Notes under the pieces: model-generated
The model's input: only the letters and a program-made list of their open reading frames with translations
Database searches by the model: none
Told to the model about the DNA's origin: nothing
Source of the DNA: Planctomycetota bacterium
GTDB lineage: Bacteria > Planctomycetota > J058
Direction: 5' to 3'
Length of the DNA stretch: 64,000 nt
Assembly: GCA_023954375.1 (NCBI GenBank)
Contig: JAMLIC010000031.1
Coordinates: 1-64,000, forward strand
Shown here: in pieces, positions 59,371 to 64,000 of the stretch
Numbering within the stretch: position 1 is the first letter of the stretch
How the letters are laid out: every line of letters starts with the position of its first letter
Translations under genes and position numbers: made by a program

Positions 59371-61647
59371 GTGGTGCAACCGACCGCGGCCAGGCTCGAG
59401 GTCGACGTGCGCGGCCGCGTGCAGGGCGTCGGCTTCCGGCCGTTCGTCCACCGGCTCGCGACCTCGCTCGGCCTGCGGGGCTCGGTGCGTAACCGCGGCG
59501 CCCACGTGTGGGTCGAGGCCGAGGGGCCGCCCGGCGCGCTGGCGCGGCTGGTCGAGGGGCTGCGCGGCGCGGCGCCCGCGCCGGCCCGCGTCGACGAGGT
59601 CGTCGCGCGCGAGGGGCTTCCGCGCGGGCTCGGGCCGTTCGCGGTCGCGGCCTCCGACCCGGCCGACGTCGACGGCGAGCTGCCACCGGACCTGGGCCCG
59701 TGCCCCGCGTGCCTGGCCGAGGTCGCGGACCCCGTCGGGCGGCGTGCGGGCTACGCCTTCACCTCGTGCACCGCCTGCGGGCCCCGCTACACGACCACGC
59801 GCGCCCTGCCCTACGACCGCACGCGCACGGCGTGGGCGGCGTTCCCCCCGTGCGCCGCGTGCCGGCGGGAGTACGACGACCCGACCGACCGGCGGTTCCA
59901 CGTCGAGGCGCAGGCCTGCCCCGCGTGCGGGCCGCGGCTCGCGTTCGAGCGCGGCGCCGAGCGCGCGACGGGCGCGGCCGCCCTCGCGCGCGCCCGGGAG
60001 GTCGTCGACGAGGGCGGCGTCCTGGCGCTGCTCGGCGTCGGCGGCTGGCAGCTCGCCTGCCTGGCGAGCGACGCGCGCGCCGTGGCGCGGCTCCGCGCGG
60101 GCAAGGCGCGGCCGCACAAGCCCCTGGCCCTGTGTGCGCGCGACCTGGCGCACGTCGAGCAGGTCGCGCACCTGCCGCCGGGCGCGGCCGACGCCCTCGC
60201 CTCCCCGTCGCGCCCGATCGTGCTCCTGCCGGCGCGGCCCGGGGCCGTCGCGGCGGAGGTCGCGCCCGGGCTCGCCGAGGTCGGCGTCATGCTCCCGGCG
60301 TCGCCCCTGCACGCGCTCCTGCTCGAGGGAGCGGCGGCGCCCTGGGTGCTCACGAGCGGGAACCGCCGCGGCGAGCCGCTGCTCGTCGACCGGGCGCGCG
60401 CGCGGGAGGAGCTCGCGGCGGTCGCCGACGCCTTCCTCGACCACGACCGCCCGGTCGTGGCCCGCGCCGACGACTCCGTCGTGCAGCTGCACCGCGGCCG
60501 CCCGCGGCTCCTGCGGCGGGCGCGCGGCTTCGTCCCCCGCGCCCTGGCGCTGCCCGTCGGCGGCCCCGACGTCCTCGCCGTGGGCGGCGACCTCAAGGGC
60601 GCGGTGTGCGTCGCGACGCGCGGCCGCGCGACCCTCTCGCCGCACCTGGGCGACCTCACGCGCCCCGAGGTCGAGGGCGCGCTGCGCGAGGCGGTCGACC
60701 ACCTGCTCGCGCTCACCGGCGCGCGGCCCGAGGTCGTCGCCTGCGACCTCCACCCGGACTACGTGTCGTCGCGCGTCGCGCGCGACCTGGGCCTCCCCGT
60801 CGTCGCCGTGCAGCACCACCACGCGCACGCGGCCGCCTGCCTGGTCGAGCACGGGCGCACCGGCCCGGCGCTGGCGCTCGTCCTCGACGGCGCGGGGCAC
60901 GGCGAGGACGGGACGACCTGGGGCGGCGAGCTGCTCCTGTGCGACCTGCGCGCGGCGAGGCGGCTGGGGCGCCTGCGGCCGGTGGCGCTCCCCGGCGGCG
61001 ACCGCGCCGCGCGCGAGCCGTGGCGGGTGGCGGTGGCGCACCTCGTCGACGCCGGGCTCGAGCCCGTCGTCCCCGGCGTGGACCCCGGGCGCGCGGCGCA
61101 GGTCCGGGCGCTCCTCGGCAGCCGCGCGGTCAGCCCGCTCGCCTCGAGCGCTGGGCGGCTGTTCGACGCCGTCGCGGCCCTGTGCGGGCTGCGGCGCGAG
61201 ACGACCTACGAGGGCCAGGCGGCGGTGGAGCTCGAGGCGGCGTGCGGACAGGGGGACGACGGCGCCTATCCGTGCCCCGTGCTCGACGCGGGCGACCTGC
61301 TCGAGCTCGACACGCGGCCGCTCGTGCGCGCCGTCGCCCTCGACCTCGCCCGGGGCGCGCCCGTGGCCGAGGTCGCCGCCCGCTTCCACGCGGGCCTGGC
61401 GGCCGGGCTGGTGCAGCTGGTCCTCGGCGCCGGGGCGGACGTTCCGGAGGCGGTCGCGCTCACGGGCGGCGCGTTCGCCAACCGGCGGCTGCTCGCCGCC
61501 CTCGAGGACGGCCTCGCGGCGGCTGGCCGCGAGGCGCTCACGCCGTGGGAGCTCCCGCCCGGCGACGGCGGCCTGAGCCTCGGCCAGGCCGCCGTCGCGC
61601 GGGCGCGCCTGGAAACGGGCGGTGGTCCCCTCGGCGCGAGCGGCTAG
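59371..61647 (+). CDS. hypF: Carbamoyltransferase HypF
   Basis: The 758-aa enzyme makes the carbamoyl adenylate and transfers the carbamoyl group to HypE. Domains in order: acylphosphatase-like (DVRGRVQGVGFRPFVHRLA, residues about 8-95), two zinc-finger units (CPACLAEV-CTACGPRYTTT and CAACRREYDDP-CPACGPRL, about 110-190), YrdC-like (KPLALCARDL, VLTSGNRRGEPL, about 200-390), and a Kae1-like C-terminal domain with HHHAHAAACLVEHG and ALTGGAFANRRLL. All catalytic elements look intact. No hydrogenase structural gene is in the window. Confidence 0.95.
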   Translation: MVQPTAARLEVDVRGRVQGVGFRPFVHRLATSLGLRGSVRNRGAHVWVEAEGPPGALARLVEGLRGAAPAPARVDEVVAREGLPRGLGPFAVAASDPADVDGELPPDLGPCPACLAEVADPVGRRAGYAFTSCTACGPRYTTTRALPYDRTRTAWAAFPPCAACRREYDDPTDRRFHVEAQACPACGPRLAFERGAERATGAAALARAREVVDEGGVLALLGVGGWQLACLASDARAVARLRAGKARPHKPLALCARDLAHVEQVAHLPPGAADALASPSRPIVLLPARPGAVAAEVAPGLAEVGVMLPASPLHALLLEGAAAPWVLTSGNRRGEPLLVDRARAREELAAVADAFLDHDRPVVARADDSVVQLHRGRPRLLRRARGFVPRALALPVGGPDVLAVGGDLKGAVCVATRGRATLSPHLGDLTRPEVEGALREAVDHLLALTGARPEVVACDLHPDYVSSRVARDLGLPVVAVQHHHAHAAACLVEHGRTGPALALVLDGAGHGEDGTTWGGELLLCDLRAARRLGRLRPVALPGGDRAAREPWRVAVAHLVDAGLEPVVPGVDPGRAAQVRALLGSRAVSPLASSAGRLFDAVAALCGLRRETTYEGQAAVELEAACGQGDDGAYPCPVLDAGDLLELDTRPLVRAVALDLARGAPVAEVAARFHAGLAAGLVQLVLGAGADVPEAVALTGGAFANRRLLAALEDGLAAAGREALTPWELPPGDGGLSLGQAAVARARLETGGGPLGASG

Positions 61648-61670
61648 GCTCGGGGCCGGGAGGACCTCGG

Positions 61671-62399
61671 ATGACCCTGGCCGTCTGCCTCGTGTGCGGG
61701 ACCCACAAGCGCGGGCCGCTCCTCCCCTGCCCCGCGTGCGACTGGGCGCCGGTCGACGACGAGGACCGCGCGCGCAGCGTCCTCATGACCGAGCACCACC
61801 ACGAGCCCGCGGAGCTCGACCGCCTCGCCGAGGCGCTGGCGGGCGGGGCCGACGTCGTCGTCCCGGAGCTGCTCCTGGCGCAGGAGCTCGGCTGCGAGGG
61901 CAAGCGCCAGGCCCGGGACGCCGAGGCCGAGCCCGAGCCGCCGCGCGCGTCCGCGGGGACGGCCGCGGGCGAGGCGCAGGCGGCGGCGATCGCGTCGCTG
62001 GGCGAGCTCGTCGGGCTCGCGCACTCCCGCCACCGCTACATCCACGCCGGGCGCCACGGCGTCCCGCTGGTCGACGAGGTCGTGCGCCGCGCGCTCGACC
62101 GCGCGCTGGCCCTCGGCGACGCGCCGCATCCCACGCACGCGGCCTGGCTGGCGCGCCTGCTCTGCCTGCCGTTCGCGCCGCACGTGGCGATCGCCGCCCT
62201 CGAGGTGCTCGGGCGCGGCGACGACGGCGCGGACCCGGGGCGCGCCGCCGACCGGCTCGCCGCTCTGCCGCCGCCCTGGCCCGGGCGCGCCCTCGCGACG
62301 ATCGAGCACCTCGTCGAGGTCGCGGTCGGGCCGCCCTACCCGCGCGAAGTCCTGGCCGCGCTGGCGGACCGGCTCGCGGGACCTGCAACCGCTGGATGA
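61671..62399 (+). CDS. Zinc-ribbon-headed protein of unknown function
   Basis: This 242-aa ORF starts VCLVCGTHKRGPLLPCPACDW, a two-CxxC zinc ribbon, followed by an Ala/Glu-rich linker and a helical domain (IASLGELVGLAHSRHRYIHAG; THAAWLARLLCLPFAPHVAIAALEVLG). A His/Glu cluster HHHEPAEL at residues 43-50 may also bind metal. No family is recognised. It follows hypF by 23 bp and may be co-transcribed, so a metal-related role is possible but unproven. Confidence 0.65.
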   Translation: MTLAVCLVCGTHKRGPLLPCPACDWAPVDDEDRARSVLMTEHHHEPAELDRLAEALAGGADVVVPELLLAQELGCEGKRQARDAEAEPEPPRASAGTAAGEAQAAAIASLGELVGLAHSRHRYIHAGRHGVPLVDEVVRRALDRALALGDAPHPTHAAWLARLLCLPFAPHVAIAALEVLGRGDDGADPGRAADRLAALPPPWPGRALATIEHLVEVAVGPPYPREVLAALADRLAGPATAG

Positions 62400-62446
62400 A
62401 AGGGACGCCCATTTTCGGGATCGCGACGCCCCGCGACGGCGGAAAT

Positions 62447-62463
62447 CGTGCGGCCACCGCACG
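62447..62463. terminator. Small 7-bp hairpin in the 103-bp gap before the lipoprotein gene
   Basis: CGTGCGG-CCA-CCGCACG forms a 7-bp stem with a 3-nt loop about 50 bp past the zinc-ribbon gene stop. No T-tract. Confidence 0.3.
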
Positions 62464-62502
62464 GCACTCCGTTTGTGACGGTCGCCAGGCACGGAGGTCC
62501 CC

Positions 62503-62961
62503 GTGCACCGCGCCCACGGTCTCGCCCTGCTGATCGCCCTCTGCGGCTGCCCTGGCCCCGGCGAGCCGGCGAAGCAGCAGGTGAGCGTCGGGGTGGTGTC
62601 CGCCGACGAGCACGGGGCGGCGTGGGGCCTGATCGGCGACCGGAGCCCGATCGTGGGCCGGACCTCCGACGCCGGGCACGAGGTCGAGGTCGGCCTCGAC
62701 CTCCACGCGCGCGGCGCGGCGCGGGTCTCGGGCGCGCTCTTCCGCGTGCGCCCCGGCCAGGACCTCGACGAGGCCGTCGCGTCCGCGCCCGTCGCGGAGG
62801 CCGAGGGCCTGCGCCTCGGAGAGGACGGCCGCTGGCGCGTCGTCTTCCCGGTGCGGCCCGCCGACGGGGTGGAGTGGGTGGTCGCCGTCGTCGCCGAGGA
62901 CCCGACCGGCCGGCGCGAGCGCGTCGTCGTCACGACCTCGGCCTACTGCGTCGACGGCTGA
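62503..62961 (+). CDS. Putative lipoprotein
   Basis: The 152-aa product begins HRAHGLALLIALCGC, a short lipoprotein signal with the lipid Cys near residue 16 in an atypical LCGC box. The mature part is beta-rich (EVEVGLDLHARGAARVSGALF; WRVVFPVRPADGVEWVVAVVAE), consistent with an Ig-like periplasmic domain. Function is unknown. The GTG start has GGAGG about 6 nt upstream. Confidence 0.65.
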   Translation: MHRAHGLALLIALCGCPGPGEPAKQQVSVGVVSADEHGAAWGLIGDRSPIVGRTSDAGHEVEVGLDLHARGAARVSGALFRVRPGQDLDEAVASAPVAEAEGLRLGEDGRWRVVFPVRPADGVEWVVAVVAEDPTGRRERVVVTTSAYCVDG

Positions 62962-62986
62962 CGCTCCCCGCGCATACGTGTACAAT
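62958..62986 (+). promoter_or_regulatory. Good promoter before the DUF393 gene, probably leaderless
   Basis: CTGACG (62958-62963) and TACAAT (62981-62986) are 17 bp apart, with an A/T-rich -10 unusual for this window. The ATG at 62995 begins 8 nt after the -10 box, so the transcript would start within a few bases of the start codon. No ribosome site is present. Confidence 0.5.
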
Positions 62987-62994
62987 ACCTCGAC

Positions 62995-63384
62995 ATGACC
63001 TGGCAGATCGAGGTGTTCCACGACGGGGCCTGTCCGCTGTGCCGGCGGGAGGTCGACCTCCTGCGCCGCCTGGACCGCGGGCGGGGTCGGATCCGCTTCA
63101 CCGACATCGCGGCGCCGGGCTTCGACCCCGCCGCGCACGGCCGCACGCTCGACGCCTTCATGGCCCGGCTCCAGGGGCGCCTGCCCGACGGGACGTGGGT
63201 CGAGGGCGTCGAGGTCTTCAGGCGCCTCTACGCGGCGGTCGGCTTCGGGCCCCTCGTCGGGCTCACGCGCCTCCCGGGCCTCTCGCACCTGCTCGACGCC
63301 GGCTACCGCGTCTTCGCGCGGAACCGCCTGCGCTGGACGGGGCGCTGCGAGGACGCCTGCGAGGTGCGGCCGGCCCCGCGCTGA
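62995..63384 (+). CDS. DCC-family (DUF393) thiol-disulfide oxidoreductase-like protein
   Basis: The 129-aa protein has the family signature FHDGACPLCRREVDLLRR, where DGxCPLC gives a thioredoxin-like redox CxxC near residues 13-16. RIRFTDIAAP, EGVEVFRRLYAAVG and YRVFARNRLRWTG follow. The fold is thioredoxin-like; the physiological partner is unknown. It ends directly against the stop codon of the convergent regulator gene (TGA/TCA adjacent). Confidence 0.88.
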   Translation: MTWQIEVFHDGACPLCRREVDLLRRLDRGRGRIRFTDIAAPGFDPAAHGRTLDAFMARLQGRLPDGTWVEGVEVFRRLYAAVGFGPLVGLTRLPGLSHLLDAGYRVFARNRLRWTGRCEDACEVRPAPR

Positions 63385-63963
63385 TCAGCCGCGCCTGGCG
63401 TCGTCGGCCGCGGAGCCGAACGCGCGCAGGCTGTCGATCAGGCTGGTCGCCGTGGCGATCCAGTCCTGGACGCCGGCCGCCGAGCCCGGCATGCGGATCG
63501 AGATCACGATCCCGAGCAGGCGCTGGACCGCGGTGATCATGGCCTTGATCACCTCCATGCGCCGCAGGTCGTAGGCGCGGCTGCCGCTGGCGTGCGCCTC
63601 CTCGATCGCCTGGTCGAGCGCCAGGCGCGCCGACTCGAGGAGCAGCCACTCGCGCGTGCGGAGGATGTCCGTGATCACGGGCCACACGTCCATGTTGACC
63701 TCGAGCGGGGCGTTTCTGCCCTCGCCCACGGCGCGCACGAGCCCGTAGCCGGAGAGCTCGGTGACCGCGGCGCTCACGAGCGACTTGCTCACGCCGAGGG
63801 CGTCGGCCACCTCGGTCTGCGAGAGCGGCCGCGCGCGCAGGGCCAGGTAGGTCCACACGCGCCCGAGGATCGACTTGAAGCCCCAGTACTCCATGAGCGT
63901 GCCGGCCGCCGAGCACACCTGCTGCACGCGGTGGTCGAGGCGTTCGGCGTCGCGGTCGGGCAT
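63385..63963 (-). CDS. GbsR/MarR-family transcriptional regulator
   Basis: The 192-aa protein has a winged-helix domain at about residues 15-100: RVWTYLALRARPLSQTEVADALGVSKSLVSAAVTELSGYGLV is the helix-turn-helix with wing, as in GbsR-like regulators. A helical C-terminal part follows (LALDQAIEEAHAS; VIKAMITAVQRLLGIVISI), likely for dimerisation and ligand sensing. No target operator is obvious within the window. The DUF393 gene is convergent, so the controlled gene probably lies to the right of the window. Confidence 0.85.
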   Translation of the reverse strand: MPDRDAERLDHRVQQVCSAAGTLMEYWGFKSILGRVWTYLALRARPLSQTEVADALGVSKSLVSAAVTELSGYGLVRAVGEGRNAPLEVNMDVWPVITDILRTREWLLLESARLALDQAIEEAHASGSRAYDLRRMEVIKAMITAVQRLLGIVISIRMPGSAAGVQDWIATATSLIDSLRAFGSAADDARRG

Positions 63964-64000
63964 GGGTGCGCTCCAGGCTCCCGGCGCCGACGGAGACGGT

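Overview
This 64 kb window is very GC-rich chromosomal DNA with long ORFs, frequent GTG starts and many 4-base GTGA/ATGA overlaps. A type VI secretion system (T6SS) with the DUF2169/DUF3540/DUF4150 accessory set, a globin-type stressosome, a Ser/Thr kinase with a TPR-like tail, several histidine kinases and HypCDEF together suggest a Myxococcota-type (deltaproteobacterial) or similar environmental bacterium. That assignment is inference; there is no rRNA or other marker gene in the window.

Region 1 (1-27.5 kb) is the main system. The minus-strand T6SS core operon runs from about 14.5 kb down to 0.08 kb: unknown ORF, fha, tssJ, tssK, tssL, tssM, tagF, tssA, tssB, tssC, hcp. TssE/F/G and ClpV are not here and may lie beyond the left edge. 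The plus-strand payload operon diverges from it: vgrG, unknown ORF, DUF3540, DUF2169 fused to pentapeptide repeats, a 725-aa pentapeptide-repeat protein, a second DUF3540. After a cloverleaf-like palindromic element come a PAAR-like (DUF4150) protein fused to PDZ and S41 protease domains and an overlapping gene for a trypsin-fold protein that appears to have lost its catalytic His and Ser. I read this last pair as a candidate T6SS protease effector with its partner or immunity protein. It is the best candidate here for an undescribed system.

Region 2 (27.6-38 kb) has a 6-TM cation channel with an altered selectivity filter and a surface-polysaccharide block (2OG-Fe(II) dioxygenase, UDP-glucuronate-4-epimerase-like enzyme, two GT2 glycosyltransferases, Wzx-like flippase). 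It also has a Lon-type protease pseudogene with its catalytic part deleted, a histidine kinase/receiver pair, and a possible structured RNA. Region 3 (38-46.6 kb) holds glgA, a GAF histidine kinase, a complete RsbR-S-T-X-type stressosome operon whose RsbR has a heme-globin sensor, and a transmembrane Ser/Thr kinase.

Region 4 (46.7-56.8 kb) has a signal-less peptidoglycan-binding protein, a large metzincin-like protease and an unknown protein in one tight operon, then an AI-2E-type permease, a hybrid histidine kinase and a Kef-type antiporter. Region 5 (57-64 kb) has hypE-hypD-hypC facing hypF, a zinc-ribbon protein, a lipoprotein, a DCC-family (DUF393) protein and a GbsR/MarR-type regulator.

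Five copies of a roughly 100-bp intergenic element, all in the same orientation, occur near 4.5, 28.4, 28.6, 29.7 and 56.8 kb. Their stem shows compensated base-pair changes, which points to a conserved folded element.
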